The position numbers and the translations under genes are program-made. The notes under the pieces were generated by a model that was not told the origin of the DNA, searched no databases, and saw only the letters and a program-made list of their open reading frames with translations. This document shows, one piece after another, positions 1 to 10,220 of a DNA stretch of 64,000 nt (positions are counted from its first letter, which is position 1; each line of letters starts with the position of its first letter). This DNA comes from Rostrohypoxylon terebratum (lineage: Eukaryota > Ascomycota > Sordariomycetes > Xylariales > Hypoxylaceae), in the NCBI GenBank assembly GCA_022497145.1, contig MU385910.1:124001-188000 (forward strand), read 5' to 3'.

Positions 1-807
1 GATATTCGGTACCGTACTTTGTTATTTAACCTTCATTTCGGACAGTGCTGGCAGACAGGTACCTAAGCATTAACCACCAGCACCAGTCGGCAAATAAGTC
101 ACGATCAGGTACCGACGGGGCGTCTGGGTATATTCACAGAAAAACCAGTTCTCTGCAATTTATATATTCGTGCTACGGCATGCCGCAGATGATGGTAAAC
201 ACTCTCCTAATCAAGGATGAGAGCTAGAAAAACGCCGGTATTCCTTAATGTCACAGGAGGCACCCCCGACCCCTTTAACCCGACCATGCATGATACCCAA
301 CGGGTCATTAACCCCCATTAAAAATCTCCTCAAAAACCTAACGCCTCGATGGGTTTATTGTGCTGCTGGATGTGCTAGGAAGCAAGTAAAATGGAAGAAT
401 TCAGGAATCATGAGTCTAATGTACCGCACCGGTTACCGCAATTATCGTACACCCTCCTCTTACGAAAAAAATTAATAAAAAGGCCTATGATGATAAAATG
501 GAATCTTCTTCGTGTTCATTCGTTCGTGATTAGACGTACGTAGGTATCTACCGCGTAATATGTAGACGAAAGTGGCCGAGTGTGAGGTCTCGTGTCGAGA
601 AATTAGACCACCTTTCTGCACGCCCCGTTTACCAGCATGGCTCGTTTTGCTGGTCTGCAAAGCAGAGTTGGGGGTAAAGAGGCGTAGCTGTAGAATTCAG
701 CTCGGTGTAGTAAACGAGATCGAAATGTCCTATCCGGTTTCTGTCGCCGGCCATCTCCGGATTTAATGGCAATCGTTGTCCTAATGCAAGCCAAACATCT
801 TGGCGCC
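1..807. other. left-edge stretch without a supported gene
   Basis: Short open frames on both strands show no recognisable protein, and none is supported by splice sites until the 3' end of the CRIB-like gene at 808. The sequence contains C-rich tracts around 255-330 but no repeat array that I can support. Confidence 0.5.
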
Positions 808-1773
808 TTAGATGAGGTTGTCAGCAGGCGAGATAGGCGTGCTCGGGGTAACCTGTCAATGGTTAGTGATGACAAGAATTTGTATCGTAATTACAACATA
901 AAAGTATAGTATATCGTAATGGGGACAAACTCACCTTCAGGACAGGCGTGACAGGTCGTAGGGAGGGCGGAGCGGGAGCTTTGCGCGGGGTTCCGATGGC
1001 CGAGGGATCGGCCATACCAAAGCGGGATGCCGCCGCTTGCTCCTTCAGAATGGCGATCCTATTGCAAGAAGGGGAAATCCGTTAGTTTCAGTTCTTAGAC
1101 CAATGTTTACCTAGGTCTTAGGTACGGATAGCCTATTCCTGTTCCTATTCCCACGTATTCCCACGTATTCCCACCGCCTAATCCGGCGGGGCAATAAATA
1201 ATATGCTTATGTAACCCCTCCAGGGTTAGCTGCGGTGAGGCAATGCAAAGCAGAGCTGACCGATGAGGCGTAAGAACAGAAAGGCTATTGGACGGAGTAC
1301 GAGACAAAAAGAAGTAGAATGGCGAAAAAAGGAACAAAGGGTATTGGCTTACTCATCTTCCGAGACACCCGGCAAGGAGACAGTCTCATGCTTGAAGTTG
1401 AAAGGCGCTGACTGTGACGAGGCGAATGTTAGCGATAATAAAACATCATTATATGTATGTATACTCCGGGTATTAGGTACGTGGGTAGGTAGTAGTATGT
1501 GGAAATTAGTAAGCATCCGTCATATCGCTACCTACTACCTACTACCTACTGCTTACCCGGTAGCGGGTAGGGGGCAGAGGATAGAGGATAGAAATAGATT
1601 GTGGACGATGTGTGCGGAGGGTTTGATATGTTAGGTATGCATAGGATAGGATAAGCGAAGCGACTTACAATTTGCAGCGGCGCCTTTTCGGACGGAGCAG
1701 AAGATTTCTTGACCTCGACGATCGCGAAAAGTCTCGTTAAAAAGTTGGAGAAACCACCGACGCAGCCTGCCAT
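808..1773 (-). CDS. small CRIB-motif-like protein, 4 exons, 110 aa
   Basis: Exons on the minus strand are 1773-1669, 1411-1353, 1058-935 and 852-808. Every junction has a GT donor and an AG acceptor, three introns carry clear CTAAC-like branch points, and the phases (0, 2, 0) agree. The ATG at 1773 is the only ATG in its open frame. The predicted protein starts M-A-G-C, has a hydrophobic and basic N-terminus, and then reads I-S-A-P-x-x-F-x-H across the exon 1/2 junction. That matches the first half of the CRIB consensus (I-S-x-P-x(2-4)-F-x-H-x-x-H-x-G); the second His is missing. A Pro/Thr/Ser-rich tail follows. Known small Cdc42 effectors such as human CDC42SE1/2 share this plan of N-terminal Cys plus CRIB in a short protein. 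A role at the membrane in Cdc42/Rac signalling is inference. The gene model is mine and could be wrong in exon 1. Confidence 0.55.
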
Positions 1774-4156
1774 TTTGGCGATGATTTGAATACGATAGTA
1801 CGTGGGTGGAGGTAATAAGGTGATCGAATGGTGAAAATAGTAGAGATAGAGAAGGACGGCGAGATGGGGGAAAAATAGTATTATACTGATGCTGCCAAAA
1901 TTTGACGTTGCGACCGTAGGCTTAGCTGTAGACAGTGTAAGAAAAAAAATCAATGCACGCCAAACCAGTGCAAGGCAAACCTCAGATGACGAGTGGAAAA
2001 TCAGTTGGGATTGTATGCGTATTATGTGTATTATGTGTATGATGTGTATGATGTGATGGTGTGGAATGGCGAGTGTGTGTAGGTCGGGATCGAGGAATTT
2101 GGGAATTGCGTCGTGCACAAAGGAACCCTGTTTTAGAATATGTAGAGTACGTACCAATGTAATCGCGAGATACCTAGTACCTAGTAGTAGGCGGAGAAGC
2201 TGAAAAAAGAGGGAGGAAAAATAATAGAAGACAACGGGGTGCCTGGCGAGAACGGGCGATGATGGGCGACGGGCGGTGATGGTGATAGTGGCCCAAAAGT
2301 GGTATCGTATTGTACCTGAATACCTAACCTTGGAAATTGATACTACTAGGTAGGTATGATATTTGATATTTGTAAACTTTCAAGGTTAGGGGGGTTTCGA
2401 TGTGTGATGGTTGACGTCGTGGCAGCAGGAGGCAATAAAATGGAATTGTTGATGCTCTACTAGGTAGAGTTTGAGTTACAGTAGGTCGTTAGGTCGTTAG
2501 GTCTAGGATGACTCTTATCAACTCTTTAAGAGCTTTAAGAGGCTTAATGGAGGTCTCCCCTCCAAAAATGTGCAGTCAACCTTATGCGCAGTAGTGCAGT
2601 CACTACCCAGGTGCTTTGGGCGTTTTGACTTGACGCTTCTATATACGTATGTAAGTTTAGGGGGGTGACTGCCCAGGACCCAGGTGCACCGTACGTATGG
2701 TAGATAGGGAGGGGATAACCTGCAATGTTATATGCAGGTACCTAAACGATTATCGAACGCGACCGATGATTGATCAACAGTCATGCAAGCAAGAGTTGGA
2801 GTTGGAATTAAAACCTTGGAAAATCTATTATTTTTTTTTTGGAAAAAAAATCCCAAGTGGATAAGACCTAACAAAAAAAAAGAAGCGGGATCCTTCCTTG
2901 GTAAGAGAAAAAGACGTCAATGCTCAATAAAGATTAAAGATGCCAACGGATCTCCGTGACTAAAAAGAACTTTAGTTATCCAGTCAGTGGGTAGGATGTG
3001 GACGTAAATGTGGATGTCGGATGGAGACAGCGAAGGATGGCGGCCAGGAATCGTCGTGGGCCACAAAGCCTCAACTCTTTCGGGCAGGCGAAGCTGAAGT
3101 TGAGTTATGGATGTTAGTTGGATCGGTGGCTGCAAGTCTGCAAGTCTGCAAGTCTGACAGATCGACCGGAGCGGGGAGCTAAAGCTGAAAAAAAGGAACA
3201 CGACAGTAGTTCTCAAAGGTGTAGTTATTTGTTAATAGCTGATAAATCAACTAGTGCCCAAAAGGAATTCACAAAGAGCGCGGAGAATCAGCGAGGATTA
3301 GAACAAGAACAAGATTATGTCATGGGGACTAATAAGTCTAATGAAATGAATCCCAGAATCCCAGAATCCCCAGATACCTAGTCTTAGGTGTTGAAAAGAA
3401 CGAAGAGAGAACAAATTCAGCTCGGTCGTAAGGGGGTATCACAAAGAAATGAACGTGTCGCTGCGTATCGTACCGCAAAAGTACGATCTAAGTAGATAGG
3501 TAATACGCAGCAGCTCAGGTTGACTATTAACTTGACGGTTAATCGCTTGATCACTTGATCAACTTTGAAAGAGACGGGTAACAAAGTCGAAAAATGCAAG
3601 ATGATACATCGCTCAAATACACTCGAGATACATACACGTACACGTAGAACCACTAAGTCATTGCCAACTAACACAACACAAGAAATAAGATAGCATCGTC
3701 ACTCCAAATTAGAGAAGGAGAATAGGTAATAATAATAAAAATAAGTTGGCAACTCCGGAATGTGGCAATTGTCTCTGCAGAATAAGGGGTCTAAGCGTAG
3801 GATAATAATCTAACTTGGAAGCCTTTTCCCAAGAAATAGTACAACAATACAGCGTACCATGCAGGAATATCATCTCATTCGCAGGAATGGCGTAAATGGA
3901 ATTGGTCCAAACAGTGTTTCGAAACGCCCACCTTTGAGACACAATCTTCAGCTTGCATAATATCATCATCGTTCCGACCATGCATGAAACAAGAACACAT
4001 GTTGCCAAAAAAAAGGGATCTTCTCACCCAATCCTTCCACGACCCGACCGCCCGCTTCCAAGGGACTAGTTGAAATAGGTGACTTTTAAATGGCCTAAGT
4101 GACCCTGTCCATTCCAGAATATTGCCCCCTTCGTCACTATTGGTTCGCGCGTCAGC
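1774..4156. other. 2.4 kb gene-poor spacer with short repeats
   Basis: No coding sequence could be supported. The stretch holds a GTATTAT/GTATGAT-like direct repeat near 2015-2060, three copies of an 8-nt unit (TGCAAGTC) at 3131-3154, and many CTAGGTA/TACCTA words (for example 2165-2190 and 2340-2360). A minus-strand open frame at 3709-4008 (99 codons) has no family resemblance and is probably chance. Confidence 0.5.
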
Positions 4157-5763
4157 CTACTTCGGATAATCCTTGAGGTGGTAGCTCTTCAGCTTCACAA
4201 ATTGGTCATAGCCAAATCTGCTTAGGGTAACGCCCTTGCCCGAATTCTTCCATCCCGTCCAGGCCAGGTCCTACGCGGAAATAGAACATTAGCAAAACAT
4301 TGACACTTTCCATATTGCTAGATTGAATAGACAAAGAACGTACTGGGCTCGGATAATCCGCGCGGTTAACAAAGACAGTTCCTGCTTCGACCTGGTCTGC
4401 CAATTCGTAACCCTTATCCGTGTCTTTGGTCCAAATACTAGCAGTGAGGCCAAATTCGCTATCGTTCATTAGTTTGACGGCCTCTTCGTCACTTTTGACT
4501 TTCATAACAGAAATGACCGGACCGAATGTCTCTTCGGTCATGACTGCCATGGTGTGGTTGACGTCAGCTAGGAGAGTGGGCTTGACGAAGTTGCCTTTTG
4601 CTGGAAGAACCGAGAAGGTCGGGTTCTCTGGCGTCAGGTCTTTTGCGCCCTTGCTCAACGCATCCTTGATGTGCGACTCGATGGTTTCCTTAGATCGCTT
4701 CGAGATGACTGGCCCGATTTGAGTATCCTTGTCTAGAGGGTCGCCGACCTTATAGTCCTTCAAGACCTCCTGAACAGCTTCGATGAAGGGATCATAAACT
4801 TTCTCATCCACATAAACGCGTTCGATGGCACAGCAACTCTGTCCCGAATTGAAAATCGACCCGTCCACTATCTCGGCGGCCGCCCAATCAAGATCGACAT
4901 CACCCCTGACGTACGCGGGATCTTTTCCGCCAAGCTCGAGGCCGACATTGACGATTCTATCTGCGGCGGCCTTCTGGACTGCCAAACCTCCGGCTACCGA
5001 GCCAGTGAAACAGATTAGGGAAATTGCCGGGTTTCGCACTATGGATTCCATGATTATGGGCGATCCACAGTGGAAATGCTGCAAGACACCGGCAGGTAGT
5101 CCGGCCTCTGCGAAGATCTTGGAAACCTGCTCCACAATGGTAGGAGTCTGAGGGGAGGGCTTCAGAATCACGGTATTTCCAGCAAGTAAAGCTGGTATGA
5201 GTGAGTTGACTAGGATTAAGTAAGGGTACTGGATATATTATAAAATTAGCCAAGGTAGGTTCCATGGAAAGCTATAGCGTTGGCCTTACATTCCATGCGA
5301 AAATGACGAGAACTGGACCGACTGGGACTTTTCGAATGAATCGTTTGAATCCTTTCTCGGGCTCTCCTTCAGTGTCCTTCAACGTCTCTTCACTTATCTT
5401 GACGAGATAATTAGCACGTTTGATAGCAGTCATGACTGATGGAGAGGTGGAGAGTTAGTTTAGGAGCTTGTATTAGCGATAGGAGAGATCAAGGTTGTCT
5501 TTACTTTCGCCGGCTGTATAAGCAATTGGTCGTCCCATCTGGACGGTAATTTCTTCGGCCAAATCATCTTTCTTAGCTTCCAGTAGTTTTAATGCCTTGT
5601 TGACGATGATCTGACGATCTGTCAACGAGGTTTTGCTCCAGCTCTTAAATTTTTTGGCGGCGATCTTGGGGAGCTCTTCTAGCTCGGCGGCCGTGATGCC
5701 ATTGCGAGTCAGTATCGGCTCGTTCGTAGTAGGCGAGATAGTCGTGAGGACTTCTACAGACAT
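4157..5763 (-). CDS. NAD(P)-dependent aldehyde dehydrogenase family protein
   Basis: Four exons: 5763-5505, 5435-5290, 5228-4344 and 4270-4157. Introns of 69, 61 and 73 nt remove all frame breaks and give 467 aa, slightly short of the usual 480-500. The start is the first ATG. The family is clear from the V-G-L-E-L-G-G-K block (general-base Glu), the N-S-G-Q-S-C-C block with the catalytic Cys, and the E-E-T-F-G-P motif. It should oxidise an aldehyde to the acid with NAD+ or NADP+; the substrate cannot be read from sequence. No targeting peptide is obvious, so a cytosolic location is likely. It is divergent from ESF2, with 509 bp between the two starts. Confidence 0.9.
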
Positions 5764-6272
5764 TGTTTCGATGTACTACTAGGTACAAGATGGGGTTTGT
5801 AGTCAGGTAGTAAGTATAATAGACAGAGTAAATAAAATTAAAATCGGCTTGGTCTTAGGATAGTATCCACACAAGTTCCAAGTTCCGATTCGGACTTTGT
5901 TATCATAGTTATCATGTGTACTTCGTACGACACCTGCAGTTCCATATGGATGTTCAAGGTTACCTAGTAATTACTTAATATGACGAACGTCACTTCAAGT
6001 TTAGATCGTAGATAGGCGACCGACTAGTGGGGGATCGACAAAAAACACCGATAACCCCTCAACAATCTTGATAATTCATATCTTTCTTGATTAATGCATG
6101 TATACAAATATCAGTAACATTACATAACTGAATTCTACGTTATCGAAATCGAAAATCTTATCGGAGCTGTCTCCATTTTATTTTTCTCCAAGTCTTGAAT
6201 TCTTGTCAGCTTGTCAACAAGAGCAGCACTTTAGAAAATCCACCAATTGTTTCAACATTTTGTTTTGTTAAA
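5764..6272. promoter_or_regulatory. shared upstream region of the ALDH gene and ESF2
   Basis: This 509-bp spacer lies between two divergent start codons, so it must hold both promoters. It is AT-rich on the ESF2 side. I see no recognisable binding site that I would defend. Confidence 0.5.
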
Positions 6273-7250
6273 ATGCCCCCCGAGAAGAGAAACAACTTCC
6301 TAGATGCGGACGAAAGCGAGGATGATGGTAGCCAGGGTTACGACTCAGAGGCCGAACAATTACAGAAAGGCGGACGAATCGCGAAGCGTCGCAAGTTAAG
6401 CGACAATGCAGCCAGCGACGAAGAGGACGAACATAGTGCCGACGAAGACGTCGGAGACAACGATATTGCGGAGGAGGATGAAGAAAAAGAAAAAGAGGAC
6501 GTCCAACATACAAAATCAAAGCAAGGCAAACTGAAACCCGAAGACTTACAAGCCGAATTGCCTGATGTCTCGCGCCCATTAACCAAGAAGAACTTGGTCG
6601 CAACCGAAAAAGCAATCAAGAAATCCGGCCTAGTTTATCTTTCACGCATACCACCCTTCATGAAGCCCATGAAATTGCGATCATTACTTGAACCATACGG
6701 AAAGATTAATAGGATCTTCCTAACCCCCGAGGATCCCCAAGAACGTTCTCGGCGGATTAGACAGGGTGGCAATAAGAAATACATGTATACCGATGGTTGG
6801 GTCGAGTTTGTAGACAAGAAAGATGCGAAGAAAGCTGTCGACCTACTCAATGCTCGCACCATAGGAGGAAAGAAGAATACATACTACAGGGACGATATCT
6901 GGAACCTCCTCTATCTGAAAGGCTTCAAGTGGCACAATCTCACGGAACAGATCAATTCGGAAATGGCTGAAAGGACAAGCAGAATGAGGGCAGAAATTAG
7001 CAAATCGACTAAAGAGAATAAGGAGTTTGTTAGGAACATAGAGAAAGCTAAAGTGATAGGAGGAATCCAGGCAAAAGCAGCCGCAAAGAGGAGTAGAGAT
7101 GAAGACAACACCACCAAATCCGCACCCTCTGCAACGAAGCCTCTGGATGATTCTAAGAATACACGGAAGTTTAAGCAAGCCTCTGTGGGGAGGAAAGGCG
7201 CGGAAAAGGCTCCCGAAGAGGCCAAACGAGTCCTCAGCCAACTTTTCTAA
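6273..7250 (+). CDS. ESF2: pre-rRNA-processing protein ESF2 (ABT1 family)
   Basis: Single exon, 325 aa. I start at the ATG at 6273 because the open frame upstream of it lacks family resemblance. The N-terminal ~110 residues are acidic and Lys-rich, with a basic K-R-R-K stretch. A divergent RRM covers roughly residues 115-225 and begins with a G-L-V-Y-L-S-R-I-P-P-F-M strand typical of ESF2/ABT1. A basic helical region with W-N-L-L-Y-L-K-G-F-K-W follows. In yeast Esf2 binds the SSU processome in the nucleolus, stimulates the helicase Dbp8 and is needed for 18S rRNA maturation. Length and domain order match the family. Confidence 0.92.
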   Translation: MPPEKRNNFLDADESEDDGSQGYDSEAEQLQKGGRIAKRRKLSDNAASDEEDEHSADEDVGDNDIAEEDEEKEKEDVQHTKSKQGKLKPEDLQAELPDVSRPLTKKNLVATEKAIKKSGLVYLSRIPPFMKPMKLRSLLEPYGKINRIFLTPEDPQERSRRIRQGGNKKYMYTDGWVEFVDKKDAKKAVDLLNARTIGGKKNTYYRDDIWNLLYLKGFKWHNLTEQINSEMAERTSRMRAEISKSTKENKEFVRNIEKAKVIGGIQAKAAAKRSRDEDNTTKSAPSATKPLDDSKNTRKFKQASVGRKGAEKAPEEAKRVLSQLF

Positions 7251-7465
7251 TACTATCAACAATGATACCCAGATTTTTCTGAATGCCTGGAGTTTCAAGT
7301 AATAATGTGAATCAATAGGGATTTCCCGAAATACCTTCGCTCACACACTTCCAAGATAGCCCGAGGAAGACGCATAAACCACAGAATCCCATTAACCTCA
7401 GTTTGAATTGTAGCACCGAAGTACATATTGTGCATACTATCTTGTTAACTAGAATGTTCGCTTGA

Positions 7466-7969
7466 TCTTTTGAACCTGAGGTCAGCAACAGAGCTGCCTC
7501 GCTAAAGCGAATACTCGAGAGCTATCGATACGCCACCATTTCGGAAACGGCATTACACAGCATGAGATATGAGGAGGCTCTGCCAGTCCTACATGCGTCC
7601 TTCTGGGACGACGAATACTACGTCGCTTTCATTCTCTGCCTGAAGAAGCATACTAAAATCCCGCCGGAAGACCTGCACAAGCGAACGTGAGCGGAACCCG
7701 GTTAGTCGGAGGATATTATGTTCACGGCCGACGTGATGAAGAGATGTAAGTTCTTGAGCGATTGTAGACACCGGAGAGAACCTATTCTGATTCTTCTACA
7801 CGTTTCTGCCATCGCTAGGTTGTTGTGCAAGATGAGGTCAACGTCTATCCACACTCTACGGGGAGTACTAGGAAGTTCCCGAGTTCCCACTCTAGCAGAA
7901 ATTCAGGAGAGGGTGCGGGAAACGTATAAAAATCTGAGCATGGGCGGAATTCCCGTCACCGCTCCCTAA
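7466..7969 (+). pseudogene. possible decayed reading frame, family unknown
   Basis: One frame reads as protein-like sequence for about 168 codons but is broken by TGA at 7688-7690 and TAG at 7700-7702. Codons on both sides look coding: Leu/Glu/Lys-rich helices before, and an A-E-I-Q-E-R-V-R-E-T-Y segment near the end. The two stops could come from CGA and CAG by single C-to-T changes. No plausible intron spans both: the nearest GTGAGC...TAG interval is only about 20 nt. I do not recognise the protein, and there is no convincing start codon at the left. It could also be chance or an unrecognised exon set. Confidence 0.3.
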
Positions 7970-8249
7970 ACGACCACCAGGAGGAGGCCAATCCGTCCTT
8001 ATGGACCCGACGAGCCATTCATAGCGAAAGGGGAAGAACATTCGAGACGTCAGGATGTTTAACGTATTTTGTTCCCCATAGATCAGCAGTACTCTACTTG
8101 AGCTAGGGTCTAAGTTTCCCGGCGCGACAGAAGCAACAAGACAGAGCAAGTCCCATATCATTCGTGAATCATCTAGGTATATTTTTCCCATCCCAAGTCT
8201 ACCTAGCCCACCCACAAACCCCCCATACCCTATTTTTATCTTTCTCCCC

Positions 8250-9809
8250 CTAGTGCTGATCCTCCATCGTAAGTTCGTCAAAATCTTCCAACAATTCATC
8301 CATATCCACTCTCGGCGCGTCGTCATCGTCCCCGTCTTCCGTCGTGACCATGGACATCTCATCGGCCTGCTTCTGGCGCGGGGGCTGCTTGTACAATTGC
8401 ACGCCCTGCCTGAACTCCTCGTCTTCCTCGATGTCCTGCAAGAACATCTCGAACTCGCGGTCCATGCGCTCCTGATCCGTCTTCTTGGGCAGCAGCTCGC
8501 CCTCGTCCTTAGCCATGCGCTTGACCTTCCAGTTCCGCTTGCGGTTGCGCCGGCGGTTCGGGTAGTGCTTCTTGACGATCACGACGTCGGGGATGCGCGA
8601 GGAGTACGTGTGCGACTCCTCGAGCGCCTCGAATTGCGGGTTGTTGAAGTTGGTGCCGGTGAGCATATATCCCATGACGGAGTCGCCGGCGTGCAGGAGC
8701 CCGCCGAGATGCGTGCGTGCGAAGTACGTCTTGTCGTTGAGGCCGAGGTCCGTGGCCCGCGCGAGTTGCGTCTCGGCTAGGATCCATTTGCCCCTCGTAG
8801 GGCCGCTCGGCTCGCAGTCCATGACGATAAATTCGACGAGGTCCTGTGCGTCGGCCAAAGCGGCGAATGGTGTTCTCCAGTACACCGGCGCGCTAATATC
8901 GGCTGTCTGGAGGGTGTTTGGGTCCAAAACGTTGATCGATGTGCCGATACGATGACATATCGCTAGCGGGGAGATGTTCCCGATCTGTTTTGCTAACTGG
9001 ATAGGTAGGGCGACCAAGTCATCTTTGCAGATAGGTATTAACTCGACCGAAAAAGTGAACTTGTAGGACTTCTTGGAGGTATGTGTGTCTTGTGAGATAA
9101 GTTCTTGGGATTTCTTGACTCGCACGGGGACGACCGAGTTTAAGAAGTCGACAAACTTCTCGGCTTGGTTTCGAGCGGAAAAGAAGAAGTCGATACCGTC
9201 CTTCGCTTCTTTAATGTTGATGGTCTCTCGGTGGGCTCCGTGCTTTAGGATTAACTGTTCGAGATATAGGAATGTTCGTTTATGTAAGACCTTTTGACGA
9301 ACTTGAACGCTCGCTCTCCATACGTTGGCTGTATATGATTTGGCGCATTCGGGACATTGCTGATATGCTACGACGTAAACGACTTCTAAAGCTTGTTGCA
9401 TTACCCGATCATCCGCTACTGCTGCCTGGACTACGAGTTTCACTCGTACTCTCCTGGAATGTGGTTCTGTCCATATGAAGCTCGCATCGATTATTCTTGT
9501 TCGGTTTAGGCTTAGTTTCTTTAAACATAGTGCCAGAAGTTCACGGGATTCTGGTTGGGCTGTCACCCAGCTGGAGGGAGGTTGGAGCCATCGATCGCAA
9601 TCTCGACAGAAATGTAGAGTGGCTTCACGTTGGATGCCTTGCGAGATGTCTTTGGTGAGTTTGAAGCAATCGTAGCACTTGGCATCTATTGCGGTTGTTC
9701 CATCAATAGGTGCGCCGCAGTCGCAACAGAATATCGTGGCAGGGGCACCGCTGAGCCCTTGCGACGGAGCGATAGAAATCGGAGCGTCTATGTCTATATC
9801 CATCGACAT
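8250..9809 (-). CDS. NMD3: 60S ribosomal subunit export adaptor NMD3
   Basis: Single exon, 519 aa; yeast Nmd3 has 518. The start is the ATG at 9809, since codons further upstream in frame are not ATG. The N-terminal region carries the paired Cys motifs of the family: C-C-D-C and C-Y-D-C near residues 28-50, C-R-D-C near 70, and C-P-E-C near 155. The C-terminal ~70 residues are rich in Asp/Glu, as expected for the part holding the Crm1-dependent export signal. NMD3 joins the nascent 60S subunit in the nucleus, bridges it to the exportin Crm1 and is released in the cytoplasm. The coding strand is notably GC-rich between about 8400 and 8800. Confidence 0.95.
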   Translation of the reverse strand: MSMDIDIDAPISIAPSQGLSGAPATIFCCDCGAPIDGTTAIDAKCYDCFKLTKDISQGIQREATLHFCRDCDRWLQPPSSWVTAQPESRELLALCLKKLSLNRTRIIDASFIWTEPHSRRVRVKLVVQAAVADDRVMQQALEVVYVVAYQQCPECAKSYTANVWRASVQVRQKVLHKRTFLYLEQLILKHGAHRETINIKEAKDGIDFFFSARNQAEKFVDFLNSVVPVRVKKSQELISQDTHTSKKSYKFTFSVELIPICKDDLVALPIQLAKQIGNISPLAICHRIGTSINVLDPNTLQTADISAPVYWRTPFAALADAQDLVEFIVMDCEPSGPTRGKWILAETQLARATDLGLNDKTYFARTHLGGLLHAGDSVMGYMLTGTNFNNPQFEALEESHTYSSRIPDVVIVKKHYPNRRRNRKRNWKVKRMAKDEGELLPKKTDQERMDREFEMFLQDIEEDEEFRQGVQLYKQPPRQKQADEMSMVTTEDGDDDDAPRVDMDELLEDFDELTMEDQH

Positions 9810-10220
9810 CTTGGCTAACACTTGGCTAATTAGTTATTTGTCGAGTTACTTCTAATTGTTAAGGGTTGTTAGAGTGATGTGATAAAATAGTTGCGATGGT
9901 GGGGTTTTTTCGAAGATCAAGACCAAGAGATTCTGGATAAGAAAAAATAGTCCACATTGCCCCTCGATTGATAAGCAGAACTTTGTGGCTTATTGCCACT
10001 TAGCGCACTACTTAGTACCTCACACCTCGTACCTTTTAGAAGAATTAATGATAACACAAATATAAATATTTAAATATTATTATATAATAAAACACTAGGT
10101 TAGGCATATAAGCATATATATGTGGTAAGTTCATAAAAGTCTCTTAGTCCAAGTCCAGTCTTCTATTCTGATCCTGTTCCTGTTCCTGTTCCTCTTTCTG
10201 TTTCCACCCATCCCTTCATC
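9810..10220. other. spacer between NMD3 start and DUF3176 gene end
   Basis: The centre (10050-10095) is very AT-rich, and 10170-10200 has a short TTCCTG direct repeat. It presumably holds the NMD3 promoter and the 3' UTR of the DUF3176 gene. No gene is seen. Confidence 0.5.

Noticed and set aside
8253..8780. 175-codon plus-strand frame, Leu/Val/Arg-rich
   Set aside because: A mirror frame of the GC-rich NMD3 coding region; composition alone keeps it open.
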